Assembly (NCBI GenBank): GCA_026770585.1
Contig: MU646722.1
Span: 212,254 to 231,463 of the forward strand
Length of the DNA: 19,210 bases
Direction of reading: 5' to 3'
Origin: Baffinella frigidus
Taxonomy: Eukaryota; Cryptophyceae; Cryptomonadales; Baffinellaceae
Made by a program: the position numbers and the translations under genes. This document shows positions 15,501 to 17,230 of the stretch, one piece after another. How positions within the stretch are numbered: position 1 is the first letter of the stretch; the number at the start of each line of letters is the position of its first letter. The notes beneath the pieces are model-generated. The model had not been told where the DNA came from. It worked only from the letters and a program-made list of their open reading frames with translations, and made no database searches.

Positions 15501-16482
15501 GTTTTTTTGTGCGCGAGTCGACCCATTCAGCCGCGGTTTCGAGAAAAGGCACCAGGTACTGCCTTTTGCGCGAGCGCCCTGCGTTCGGGTTTGGCGTTTG
15601 GGGTGTGGGGGGTGGGGTGGGGTTGGGGGTTGGGGGTTGGGGTTTAGGCTGTAAGGTTAGGGTTGAGAATTTAAAGTTTAAGGTTTGGGTTTTGGGATTC
15701 GGGGTTTAAGGTTCAGGTTCTAGAGTTGAGGGTTCAGGGTATAGGATTTACGGTTTTAGGGTTTACGGTTTACGGTTCAGGGTCGAGGGTTTGGGGTTTA
15801 GGGAGGGTTTGGGGTTTGGGGTTTACCGGGCGTCACGATTCCAGATAGCTCCATCCGGAAGCCACAGGACGATTCCAGCACAACGTCCGGCGCTCCCTTT
15901 AGGGTTTAGGGTTTAGGGTTTAGGGTTTAGGGTTTAGGTTTAGGGTGTACGGTTCAAAGTTTAGGGTTTAGGGTTTCAGGTTGGTTTGGGGTTTAGGGTT
16001 CAGGGTTCAGGGTTCAGGGTTTAGGGGTTAGGGTTTAGGGTTTAGGGTTTAGGGTTGAGGGGTTGGGGTTAGGGCGCAGGATTTCATCCCGCGGCGAGGA
16101 CCTTGGGGGACAGGGCGGCGCCGGGCGTCCCGCCGCGCGGCTGGTCCGCGTGCCAGAGCGAGAAATGCAGCTCTCCATTGTACAGCCCCGACTGGTCCCC
16201 CGCGAACGAAGGCGGCGTCGTGAAGTACCACTCCTGCGTGTCGGTGTCTGAAGCGGCGAGCGCCCGCCCGGCCGCGTCCACGGACAGAGACACCCCGGGC
16301 TTGGGTTGCTCGCCCGCCGCGCGGCTCTCCAGGACCCAGCCCTCTGTGGAAGTGCCGAAAGAGCTGCGGAGGACGTCTTCATTTGGGCGCCCGTGCGTCC
16401 AATCGGCGACCGCTACGCCGCCGATGCCTGCTAAAACTAGCGCGATCAACGATGCTTGGACCCAGACACGCCGCTTCTGCAT
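172..16482 (-). CDS. Split gene for a secreted LamB / IPT / DCGG-repeat / beta-propeller protein (24 exons, 3' end missing)
   Basis: Seen: 24 short open segments on the minus strand, each with AG before and GT after, can be joined in the order 16102-16482, 15827-15896, 15490-15578, 14135-14170, 13905-13983, 13521-13565, 12884-12924, 12652-12721, 12245-12285, 11544-11582, 11228-11269, 10414-10464, 9937-10050, 8743-8829, 7265-7363, 6312-6373, 5897-5999, 5321-5373, 5059-5101, 4196-4276, 3213-3311, 2682-2767, 1518-1554, 172-300. Phases agree at all 23 junctions; the sum is 1977 nt without a stop. Joined domains match known families across junctions: laminin B, IPT/TIG, DCGG Cys repeats, SBBP-like blades. 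Family knowledge: such modules make extracellular adhesion or matrix proteins. Inferred: secreted or surface protein. The C-terminus lies left of the window. Exons 6, 12 and 18 are the least certain; the overall model is firm because independent domain motifs cross several splice joins. Confidence 0.72.
661..822. mobile_element. MITE, CCACACAG family (copy A, diverged)
   Basis: The left end CACACCGGGCTACAAAGAGATT pairs with the right end AACCCCTTGGTAGCCCGCACTGTGG. Internal GGGTCCTACGGATTATC matches the family core (GTAGGGTCCTAG...TTATCG). Full-length but diverged compared with 11613-11774. Confidence 0.65.
976..1097 (+). repeat. Minisatellite, unit TCAACTTTGGAGCAGA
   Basis: Five imperfect copies of GTCAACTTTGGAGCAGA separated by variable A-rich spacers. 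The core TCAACTTT is the complement of the AAAGTTGA core in the 1421-1504 array. Confidence 0.8.
1421..1504 (+). repeat. 21-bp tandem repeat, four copies
   Basis: The unit is AATCCTAAAGTTGATTCCGYG (20-21 bases shown), four copies with few changes. It lies within intron 23, starting 12 bp from the exon 23 donor. Confidence 0.85.
1518..1554 (-). CDS. Exon 23: propeller micro-exon
   Basis: A 37-nt exon encoding WVTYMESQWAME. Acceptor GCGACCAG|GTGGGT (phase 2), donor ATGGAG|GTGATT (phase 0). Its donor runs directly into a 21-bp tandem repeat. The match to the propeller Trp strand is only visible with exon 22. Confidence 0.66.
1806..2490. mobile_element. Non-autonomous DNA element, TTA target duplication (PIF/Harbinger-like)
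   Basis: Perfect 17-bp terminal inverted repeats GGCCACTTCTTAAAAGG / CCTTTTAAGAAGTGGCC. TTA on both sides (1803-1805, 2491-2493). Subterminal CATAATCC/GGATTATG motifs are repeated many times. The interior (about 1965-2300) is very GC-rich and open in several frames, but no transposase or other protein is recognisable. A 3-bp TTA duplication is typical of PIF/Harbinger elements; CACTA elements also make 3-bp duplications. Confidence 0.8.
2551..2607 (-). pseudogene. Exon-22-like copy (3' half), frame-neutral
   Basis: Between AG and GT, in phase 2, it reads VSRCVSALLARDSAQRRS; compare exon 22 VVYALLARISADGRP. It is 57 nt long with phase 2 at both ends, so it could be included between exons 22 and 23 without breaking the frame. 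More likely a decayed duplicate or an optional exon. Confidence 0.45.
2682..2767 (-). CDS. Exon 22: propeller strand
   Basis: Encodes VTNDATATALDTSVVYALLA then RISADGRP plus two bases. With exon 23 it reads ARISADGRPRWVTYMES, matching the 'akldasGxxxWvtyxgg' of SBBP-type repeats. Acceptor TCAAGTAG|GTGACA (phase 0), donor GCCCAG|GTCCAG (phase 2). Confidence 0.76.
2768..3212 (-). repeat. Intron 21: telomere-type repeats
   Basis: GGGTTTCGG, GGGTTTAGG and GGGTTAGG variants throughout, plus strand G-rich. No exon seen. Confidence 0.75.
3213..3311 (-). CDS. Exon 21: Gly-rich propeller loop and strand
   Basis: Encodes GVGVGRAGVMGPHLHLGGFY then GRGGGVGSRDQFV. The ending 'RDQFV' joins exon 22 'VTNDATATA', like the 'sDaFVaklD' strand of SBBP repeats. 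Acceptor AGACGCAG|GGCGTC, donor TTTGTG|GTAACC; phase 0. The acceptor and exon start recur at about 3498-3545 and 4046-4070. Confidence 0.72.
3312..4195 (-). repeat. Intron 20: mixed unique sequence, exon echoes and telomere repeats
   Basis: Holds two partial copies of the exon 21 acceptor region (about 3498-3545, 4046-4070), a perfect hairpin (3612-3657), a TTTAGGG tract (about 3693-3770) and an inverted repeat AGCCACTTTCA/TGAAGTGGCT (about 3988-4045). The segment 3335-3400 is related to 5690-5760. No extra exon supported. Confidence 0.6.
3612..3657. repeat. 46-bp near-perfect palindrome with CG core
   Basis: GCTCTTCACTGGCGCTGCGC on the left pairs with GCGCAGCGCTAGTGAAGAGC on the right, around a (CG)n centre. 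One mismatch pair. It lies within intron 20. Confidence 0.9.
4196..4276 (-). CDS. Exon 20: beta-propeller blade
   Basis: Encodes TANNVRVSGLTVDPSSGEVY then VAASVTK. 'GLTVDPSSGEVYVAAS' is the typical 'giavDxxGnvYvtG' of SBBP/NHL-like propellers. Acceptor CCAACGCAG|ACAGCA, donor ACCAAG|GTCTAC; phase 0 both. Its first third, with acceptor, recurs at 4397-4424. Confidence 0.82.
4397..4424 (-). pseudogene. Truncated copy of exon 20 with its acceptor
   Basis: Acceptor CAACGCAG then TANNVRVS as in exon 20, after which homology stops and repeat resumes. No donor. Confidence 0.8.
4553..4595 (-). CDS. Exon 19 (copy b): alternative copy of exon 19
   Basis: Encodes FQFAWRLHWAALDD, 43 nt like copy a, again phase 2 in and phase 0 out, acceptor TGCAAG|GTTCCA, donor GACGAC|GTGCCA. 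Because each copy is 1 mod 3 in length and changes phase, only one can be used in a transcript. It abuts a 175-bp inverted-repeat element (4591-4766). Confidence 0.5.
4591..4766. repeat. Inverted-repeat element with a strong inner hairpin
   Basis: The outer arms GGAACCTTGCTCGGATAGCG and its partner near 4743-4766 enclose a near-perfect 67-bp palindrome at 4640-4706 (GTCGTGTCCAACTTGTGG ... CCACAAGTTGGACACGAC). It looks like a fold-back element. Its left arm overlaps the exon 19b acceptor. Confidence 0.85.
5059..5101 (-). CDS. Exon 19 (copy a): start of a propeller-type blade
   Basis: Encodes FQFSWRLHWAALDT, 43 nt, phase 2 in, phase 0 out. Acceptor CAAACCAG|GTTTCA, donor GACACC|GTAATA. With exon 20 it gives W...W...NNVRVSGLTVD, close to SBBP-type beta-propeller repeats. 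A same-length copy lies at 4553-4595. Confidence 0.65.
5102..5320 (-). repeat. Intron 18: dense TTTAGGG / TTAGGGG repeats
   Basis: Almost pure telomere-type repeat, including at least five perfect TTAGGGG copies and runs of GGGTTTA. This is the cleanest example of an intron made of telomeric repeat. Confidence 0.9.
5321..5373 (-). CDS. Exon 18: short linker exon
   Basis: Encodes VSSCQGEDPVARGFQFG plus two bases. Acceptor AACGGCAG|GTGTCT (phase 0), donor GGCGG|GTAAAC (phase 2). Its first half recurs at 5463-5492 and 5612-5641 with the same acceptor (CCAG|GTGT), each then running into a stop. No family recognised. Confidence 0.58.
5374..5896 (-). repeat. Intron 17: repeats with two exon 18 echoes
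   Basis: GGGTTGAGG and GGGTTTAGG repeats with partial exon 18 copies at 5463-5492 and 5612-5641, and a segment at 5690-5760 related to 3335-3400. About 5795-5885 carries the repeat in C-rich orientation on the plus strand (CCGAAACCC). Confidence 0.7.
5463..5641 (-). pseudogene. Two partial copies of exon 18
   Basis: At 5612-5641 CCAG|GTG then FSCQREDL; at 5463-5492 CCAG|GTG then SWCQRDDL. Both resemble exon 18 VSSCQGEDP. Each runs on to a stop with no clear donor, so they look like decayed duplicates. Confidence 0.7.
5897..5999 (-). CDS. Exon 17: Cys-containing segment after the DCGG repeats
   Basis: Encodes INGQHHMAVCTAPSGSGTDE then TVAFVKKHPHTLHQ. 'MAVCTAPSGSGTDETVAF' resembles the later strands of an IPT domain (cysteine, small residues, Gly-x-Gly, then a strand), but I do not assign it. 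Acceptor CTACACCAG|GATCAA (phase 2), donor CACCAG|GTCGGT (phase 0). Confidence 0.72.
6000..6311 (-). repeat. Intron 16: degenerate telomere-type repeats
   Basis: GGGTGTAGGG, GGGTTTGGGG, GGGTTAGGGG variants over the whole length, ending in a G run. No other content seen. Confidence 0.85.
6312..6373 (-). CDS. Exon 16: last DCGG-type repeat seen
   Basis: Encodes ANNCGGTCQPCNPAFAATPT plus two bases of a Trp codon. Acceptor GACGGGCAG|GCGAAC, donor ACCTG|GTGCCC; phase 0 in, phase 2 out. The CGGTCxPC core is typical. The Trp codon is completed by exon 17. Confidence 0.75.
6525..7062 (-). pseudogene. Three diverged copies of exon 15's 3' half
   Basis: DARLVGDKTDQAR (about 6566-6606), ARLVGDRTDQAR (about 6850-6885) and a frame-shifted DARL..VGD..DQAR (about 6995-7040); compare exon 15 DARLVGDKTDQ. 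At the donor position all three have GC instead of GT. Downstream pieces read TQCTREEIVGI, AQCTRAEIFAI and VQCLRREMFGI, conserved at protein level, which hints at a lost or alternative exon. Confidence 0.6.
7075..7235 (-). repeat. CCCCTAA telomere-type array, reversed orientation
   Basis: More than ten near-perfect CCCCTAA units on the plus strand, the opposite orientation to nearly all other tracts in the window. The unit differs from the TTTAGGG of the other long tracts. Confidence 0.85.
7265..7363 (-). CDS. Exon 15: DCGG repeat, diverged (DVGG)
   Basis: Encodes VQDQDEIFVDVGGVDCLPPF then CSDARLVGDKTDQ. The first Cys of DCGG is Val here. With exon 14 the junction reads CLNG|VQDQDE, and with exon 16 it reads GDKTDQ|ANNCGG, both canonical for the repeat. 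Acceptor GTAAACAG|GTGCAA, donor ACCAG|GTGCGC; phase 0. It has one truncated copy on its acceptor side (7491-7543) and three decayed ones beyond its donor. Confidence 0.82.
7491..7543 (-). pseudogene. Truncated copy of exon 15 (5' half)
   Basis: Acceptor ACACAG|GTGAAA then VKDQAGIFVDVGGLGCLR, followed at once by a stop and unrelated sequence. It parallels exon 15 VQDQDEIFVDVGGVDCLP. Confidence 0.8.
7729..7863. mobile_element. MITE, CCACACAG family (copy B, right end worn)
   Basis: TA then CCACACAGCGGGCTACGAAG at the left, internal TAGGGTCCTAGGTCTTATCG, right end AAACCCCTTCACGTGG shorter than in the intact copy. Confidence 0.75.
7911..7928. repeat. Perfect 18-bp palindrome
   Basis: CGCGTGACCGGTCACGCG in unique sequence within intron 14. 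Function unknown. Confidence 0.85.
8600..8650 (-). pseudogene. 5'-truncated copy of exon 14
   Basis: Reads TCKLCKWKIIAERCINK then AAG|GTTCGC; compare exon 14 TCKLCKWKILAAHCLNG. The DGDEIGVDCGG half and any acceptor are missing, replaced by telomere-like repeat. Confidence 0.8.
8743..8829 (-). CDS. Exon 14: Cys-rich DCGG repeat
   Basis: Encodes DGDEIGVDCGGTTCKLCKWK then ILAAHCLNG. Joined to exon 13 it completes a repeat across the junction (CSNNVK|DGDEIGVDCGG). Acceptor CCTACAG|GACGGG, donor ACGGG|GTCCGC, phase 0 both. A truncated copy is at 8600-8650 and a broken one at 9038-9093. Confidence 0.88.
9038..9093 (-). pseudogene. Broken DCGG exon
   Basis: Acceptor CTACAG|GACGGG then DGDELSID followed by a stop where Cys is expected, then a shifted stretch with ACTCTGCCCCTAC as in the family. 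At least one stop and one frameshift. Confidence 0.75.
9680..9773 (-). pseudogene. 5'-truncated copy of exon 13
   Basis: Reads FLDYDEESVDCGGANCAVCP then YAPKGCLNNVK and the same donor AAG|GTACGT. It lacks the acceptor and the VPHCVNG start; the AG now before it would put it out of phase. The intron flank after the donor is also duplicated (about 9630-9680 versus 9885-9937). Confidence 0.8.
9937..10050 (-). CDS. Exon 13: Cys-rich DCGG repeat
   Basis: Encodes VPHCVNGFLDYDEESVDCGG then ANCAACPYVSKGCSNNVK. It carries the pattern C-x-N-G ... D-x-D-E-x-x-V-D-C-G-G-x-x-C-x-x-C known from large extracellular proteins of protists and bacteria. Acceptor GCATCAG|GTGCCG, donor AAG|GTACGT, both phase 0. 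A 5'-truncated copy with the same donor lies at 9680-9773. Confidence 0.9.
10051..10413 (-). repeat. Intron 12: GGGTTTGGGG/GGGTTTAGGG repeats
   Basis: Almost entirely telomere-like repeat with a short unique island near 10265-10300. No exon seen. Confidence 0.8.
10414..10464 (-). CDS. Exon 12 (tentative): link between IPT and DCGG repeats
   Basis: Between acceptor TTTGTCGCAG|GGGATC and donor TACCAG|GTCAAA, phase 0 reads GILRVQGRASPGCVFYQ and fits both neighbours. A second frame (DPEGAGASISGLRVLPG) is also open and extends upstream through AFDFVAG, so the frame is uncertain. The upstream side carries a 25-bp segment (10480-10504) repeated at 10606-10630 around a MITE fragment. Confidence 0.45.
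10465..11227 (-). repeat. Intron 11: unique sequence with a MITE fragment
   Basis: No telomere repeat here. Contains a MITE fragment (about 10509-10605) between two 25-bp direct repeats, and an inverted pair AAGTGGAG/CTCCACTT (about 11097-11214). The minus strand is open over 10666-10968 but shows no recognisable motif. Confidence 0.55.
10480..10630. mobile_element. MITE fragment (copy C) between 25-bp direct repeats
   Basis: AGGCCTTTTCAGCGTC...CCAACC at 10480-10504 and again at 10606-10630 (22 of 25 identical). Between them lies one end and the core of the CCACACAG family in reverse order (GATTTTGAATAACCCTAAGC, CCTAGGACCCTGCAGTAGG). Confidence 0.7.
11228..11269 (-). CDS. Exon 11: IPT/TIG domain core
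   Basis: Encodes VTVFGENLGIDGTQ, a clear IPT 'vtvfGenLg' motif. Acceptor CTCAACTAG|GTGACT, phase 0. Two donors are possible: CACAG|GTGATC (phase 0, fits exon 12) or, 11 nt later, CTCAA|GTAAGT, a stronger donor sequence adding VILK in part but ending in phase 2 and leading to a stop with exon 12. The exon identity is firm; its end is not. Confidence 0.78.
11270..11543 (-). repeat. Intron 10: telomere repeats with two donor echoes
   Basis: GGGTTTAGGG/GGGTTTGGGG repeats. Twice (near 11352-11363, 11420-11431) the exon 10 end plus donor recurs as C(T/C)ACGGTGACACCC, suggesting the intron grew by local duplication that started at the splice donor. Confidence 0.75.
11544..11582 (-). CDS. Exon 10: IPT/TIG domain, first strand
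   Basis: Encodes VFPRFAPRAGGST, phase 0 both sides, acceptor ACCGGCAG|GTGTTC, donor TCTACG|GTCACA. With exon 11 it reads '...AGGST|VTVFGENLG', the classic IPT start. Two short copies of its end plus donor lie in the downstream intron (about 11352-11363 and 11420-11431). Confidence 0.75.
11583..12244 (-). repeat. Intron 9: intact MITE and telomere-type repeats
   Basis: The MITE at 11613-11774 is followed by unique sequence, a GGGGTTGGGGGTT/GGGTTTCGGG/GGGTTGAGG tract (about 11883-12110), and a short AT-rich stretch (12150-12240). A weak echo of the exon 10 start (CCAG|GTGTTTCC) lies near 12118-12135. Confidence 0.7.
11613..11774. mobile_element. MITE, CCACACAG family (copy D, intact)
   Basis: 162 bp flanked by TA on both sides. 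Termini CCACACAGCGGGCTTCCAAG and its inverted partner ending CCGCTGTGTGG, about 26 bp with few mismatches. A TA target is typical of Tc1/mariner (Stowaway-like) MITEs. No coding capacity. Confidence 0.88.
12245..12285 (-). CDS. Exon 9: lead-in to IPT/TIG domain
   Basis: In phase 1 it encodes SQQKRADRPVLRQ. The 'RPVLRQ' end joins exon 10 'VFPRFAPRAGGST' to give the IPT opening pattern 'P.i..v.P..gp.aGGt.v'. Acceptor TGAACCAG|GGAGCC, donor CGCCAG|GTCTAT. Another frame is also open, but only this one keeps phase with both neighbours. Confidence 0.6.
12286..12651 (-). repeat. Intron 8: GGGTTGAGG / GGGTTTAGGG repeats
   Basis: Telomere-like repeat throughout, with two AGAGAGGAGAGG-like purine islands (about 12428-12450 and 12569-12590), each followed by the same repeat type, so a local duplication. 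Confidence 0.75.
12652..12721 (-). CDS. Exon 8: Gly-rich start then strand-like segment
   Basis: Encodes GGGG then EAKRYSATLTPPGMEFECA. Acceptor ACCGCTAG|GGAGGA (phase 0), donor GCCG|GTACAC (phase 1). It could complete a small beta domain with exon 7. A shorter GA-rich look-alike on the minus strand at about 12779-12812 may be a decayed copy of its start. Confidence 0.55.
12884..12924 (-). CDS. Exon 7: beta-strand-like linker
   Basis: Encodes GDVTVCHATTSGRA. Acceptor CGAACAG|GGGACG (phase 1), donor GCGCG|GTGACT (phase 0). It is a non-repeat island with a strand-like 'GDVTVCHATT' pattern, which resembles the 'vxCxtp' strand of IPT-type folds but is too short to assign. Confidence 0.55.
12925..13520 (-). 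repeat. Intron 6: GGGTGTAGGG-type array
   Basis: Long array dominated by GGGTGTAGGGTGTAGGG and GGGTGGAGGG. A unique island at 13185-13250 contains an inverted pair AGAGTGGTC/GACCACTCT. Long open frames here on the minus strand (TLHPTPYTLHPT) are repeat translation, not genes. Confidence 0.85.
13521..13565 (-). CDS. Exon 6 (tentative): Cys-containing linker
   Basis: Encodes ALHRDDLAPCCSPS with acceptor GAAACAAG|GCGCGC and donor CCCTCTG|GTACAC, phase 1 to phase 1, as needed between exons 5 and 7. No family recognised. Another frame is open across the same DNA, so the reading rests on phase and borders only. It sits as a non-repeat island between long telomere-like tracts. Confidence 0.4.
13566..13904 (-). 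repeat. Intron 5: mixed telomere-type repeats
   Basis: GGGTTTCGGG, GGGTGTGGGG, then an ordered run of AGGGGTCAGGGGT, ACGGGTT and AGGGGTA variants (about 13765-13880). No exon seen. Confidence 0.8.
13905..13983 (-). CDS. Exon 5: end of laminin B domain
   Basis: Encodes VKIRGGFLAGGESVRLTAVK and LSPPAP, matching the closing 'l.IRgxy......v.L..V.L' strands of laminin IV-A. Acceptor CAAAACCAG|GTCAAA, donor CCCG|GTTCTT, phase 1 out. If this donor is not used, translation stops at a TGA at 13897-13899. That would give a secreted protein of about 220 residues made only of the LamB domain, a possible short isoform. Confidence 0.8.
13984..14134 (-). repeat. Intron 4: telomere-type repeats
   Basis: Short intron of GGGTTTGGGG/GGGTGTAGGG units between the two most telling LamB exons. 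Confidence 0.85.
14135..14170 (-). CDS. Exon 4: laminin B domain micro-exon
   Basis: A 36-nt exon encoding VDFLTALAHLSS, matching the laminin IV-A 'eeFlxvLaxLs' helix. Acceptor CCAAACTCAG|GTCGAC, donor AGCTCG|GTCAAA; phase 0 both sides. It is bracketed by telomere-like repeats. The short match alone would be weak; its position between exon 3 and exon 5 makes it strong. Confidence 0.8.
14322..14405. repeat. 84-bp near-perfect palindrome
   Basis: CCAGGCTCGTCCCGCTACC ... GGTAGCGGGACGAGCCTGG, with AATACTGTAACATGTCTT / AAGACATGTTACAGTAT as inner arms and a TTTTAA centre. The right arm ends at the donor of the exon 3 copy at 14402-14457. Confidence 0.9.
14402..14457 (-). pseudogene. Exon 3 copy (best preserved), possible alternative exon
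   Basis: After CTGTACAG, in phase 1, it reads LLESAAQWICAHSKRVLQ and ends CTCCAG|GCTCG. Frame, entry phase and exit phase all equal those of exon 3 (FLETAAEWVDSRTKKRVLQ), but the donor is GC, not GT. It could be a usable GC-AG exon or a relic. It lies between inverted copies of AGGCTCGTCCCGC (14391-14403 reversed, 14464-14476 forward). Confidence 0.6.
14557..14595 (-). pseudogene. Exon 3 copy, 5' part
   Basis: Reads LLESLAEWADSTN, then diverges into ATAGTACCACGATCGTAC sequence shared with other spacers of the array. No donor. Confidence 0.6.
14612..14937. mobile_element. Composite MITE, CCACACAG family ends with foreign core (copy E)
   Basis: Outer ends CCACACGGTGGGCTACAAAG and inverted CTTTCATC..GTCCGCCGTGTGG followed by TA. 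Inside is a second inverted repeat, ATTCCGGTAGGACTTGTCGC (about 14669) against its complement (about 14822-14842), around a TTCGAGA/TCTCGAA-rich centre. It looks like one fold-back element inside another. Confidence 0.65.
15124..15183 (-). pseudogene. Exon 3 copy lacking an acceptor
   Basis: Reads PLLESAAERADSRTNKCMLQ and ends CTGCAG|GCAAAT. The frame is intact; the donor is GC and no AG lies just before it. Confidence 0.6.
15295..15354 (-). pseudogene. Exon 3 copy with 1-nt insertion
   Basis: Reads LLESAVEWVNSRTKKARPP. One extra base after the A7 run shifts the end, and the donor position is GC. Enclosed by the same inverted pair as the 14402-14457 copy (15284-15296 reversed, 15361-15373 forward). 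Confidence 0.65.
15490..15578 (-). CDS. Exon 3: laminin B domain, the 'L-E-x-x-x-W' segment
   Basis: Encodes a basic stretch then YLVPFLETAAEWVDSRTKKR and VLQ, the place where laminin IV-A domains have 'vxLxExxW' before 'eFLxxLaxL'. Acceptor CCCGAACGCAG|GGCGC (phase 1 in), donor CTCCAG|GTCACT (phase 0 out). An A7 run lies in the coding strand. At least five related copies lie in the following intron (14240-15354), several with the same frame. Confidence 0.75.
15579..15826 (-). repeat. Intron 2: telomere-type repeats
   Basis: GGGTTTGGGG, GGTTCAGGG and GGTTTACGG variants between exons 3 and 2. No other content. Confidence 0.85.
15827..15896 (-). CDS. Exon 2: laminin B domain, central strands
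   Basis: Encodes GAPDVVLESSCGFRMELSGI plus VTP. It matches the laminin IV-A stretch 'DVVLxS..GxRLxL' that follows the FSLW strand. Acceptor CCCTAAAG|GGAGCG, donor CCCG|GTAAAC; phase 0 in, phase 1 out. The flanks on both sides are TTTAGGG-type repeats. An alternative donor inside (ATC|GTGACG) is possible but gives a less good join to exon 3. Confidence 0.8.
15897..16101 (-). repeat. Intron 1: TTTAGGG repeats
   Basis: Includes near-perfect runs of GGGTTTA at about 15901-15935 and 16020-16057. It begins 25-40 bp after the exon 1 donor and ends at the exon 2 acceptor itself (CCCTAAAG|). Confidence 0.9.
16102..16482 (-). CDS. Exon 1: signal peptide and first half of laminin B domain
   Basis: The start is the first ATG (16480-16482) after an in-frame TGA about 100 nt upstream. 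The longer reading from 16533 would need a TTG start. The N-terminus MQKRRVWVQ followed by a roughly 17-residue hydrophobic stretch (ASLIALVLAG...AVA) is a typical signal peptide; a signal anchor is possible if an upstream exon adds a cytoplasmic tail. The laminin IV-A domain starts near SFGTSTEGW (about residues 42-50) and has its hallmark WYFTTPPSFAGDQ...YNGELHFSLW. The exon ends AAG|GTCCTC in phase 0 and runs straight into telomere-like intron sequence. Confidence 0.85.
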
Positions 16483-17228
16483 CCTGCCCGCCGTGCTCGC
16501 CGGAGAGCTCAACGGCTCTGTGCTTTCCTCCAACTCAGGATCAGAGCAGGATGATTGATCTCAAGGTCGAAACTCCTCCCGGGATTGCCGTCACGTTTTG
16601 TGTTTCTCCACGTCTGTCTCGGAACCCGCACGTCGGCTTTGAAGCCCCATCGCCCCCTCCCTGATCCAACTGTTTTTTGGAGAGAGTCGCTTTATTAAGT
16701 TTTTTTGTTTGACCATTTCGGTGATTTCCTCCAAAGTGGTCAAATGGAGCTCAAGGACCAATAGCTCAATAGAAGGTCTTGCTCCACTTAGCTCCTTTCT
16801 TCTGATCAAGGCTACTTCGACTGCTGAAGGTGGGCGAGCTGTTCTGTCAGACTTTTCTGTATCAAGTAAAGGCCCGTGTTTCGCCTCCCGCGGCGGTGCT
16901 CACCACCTCGTTGCGGTCCGACGGACATGAGAACGTGCGTGCTCATGTACATGTATCACGTTCATTAAAGCGCCAATAGCTCCAACAGGCAAGCACCAAG
17001 CATTTTTCAAGGCCAAGGGGTACGATTTCACTCCGGGCAAAGGAAGCCCTACACTGTAAGGCGTTGTATTTTCTTGAATTCGAGGTACCCCTGTACAGCA
17101 GGCCGATACCTACGGCCCCATCAACTTAACAACTTGCGATGAGTCAACTTTGATTCGAGTAACAACTTACGCGCGACGTCACTCATCATGCACCCGGTAC
17201 ACTGGACACCGTCGCGCCCCACAAGCGC
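16483..17228 (-). other. 5' flank of the gene; no other gene recognised
   Basis: Holds the presumed 5' UTR and promoter. An A/T-rich TTAATAAAG lies near 16692-16700, about 210 bp upstream of the ATG, and TTGACCA/TGGTCAA arms lie at about 16709-16744; neither is a firm promoter signal. A single MITE end (CGAGGTACCCCTGTA) lies at about 17080-17095. Both strands have short open frames without recognisable motifs. Confidence 0.4.
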
Positions 17229-17230
17229 TA

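Noticed and set aside
16483-16533. Upstream extension of exon 1 from 16533 (EESTEPLSSPASTAG)
   Set aside because: Needs a TTG start. The ATG at 16482 begins a clean signal peptide. Kept only as a possible coding tail if an upstream exon exists.
16591-16930. Open frames on both strands upstream of the gene (such as SIELLVLELHLTTLEEITEM)
   Set aside because: Short, overlapping on opposite strands, no family recognised; a real upstream exon cannot be shown.
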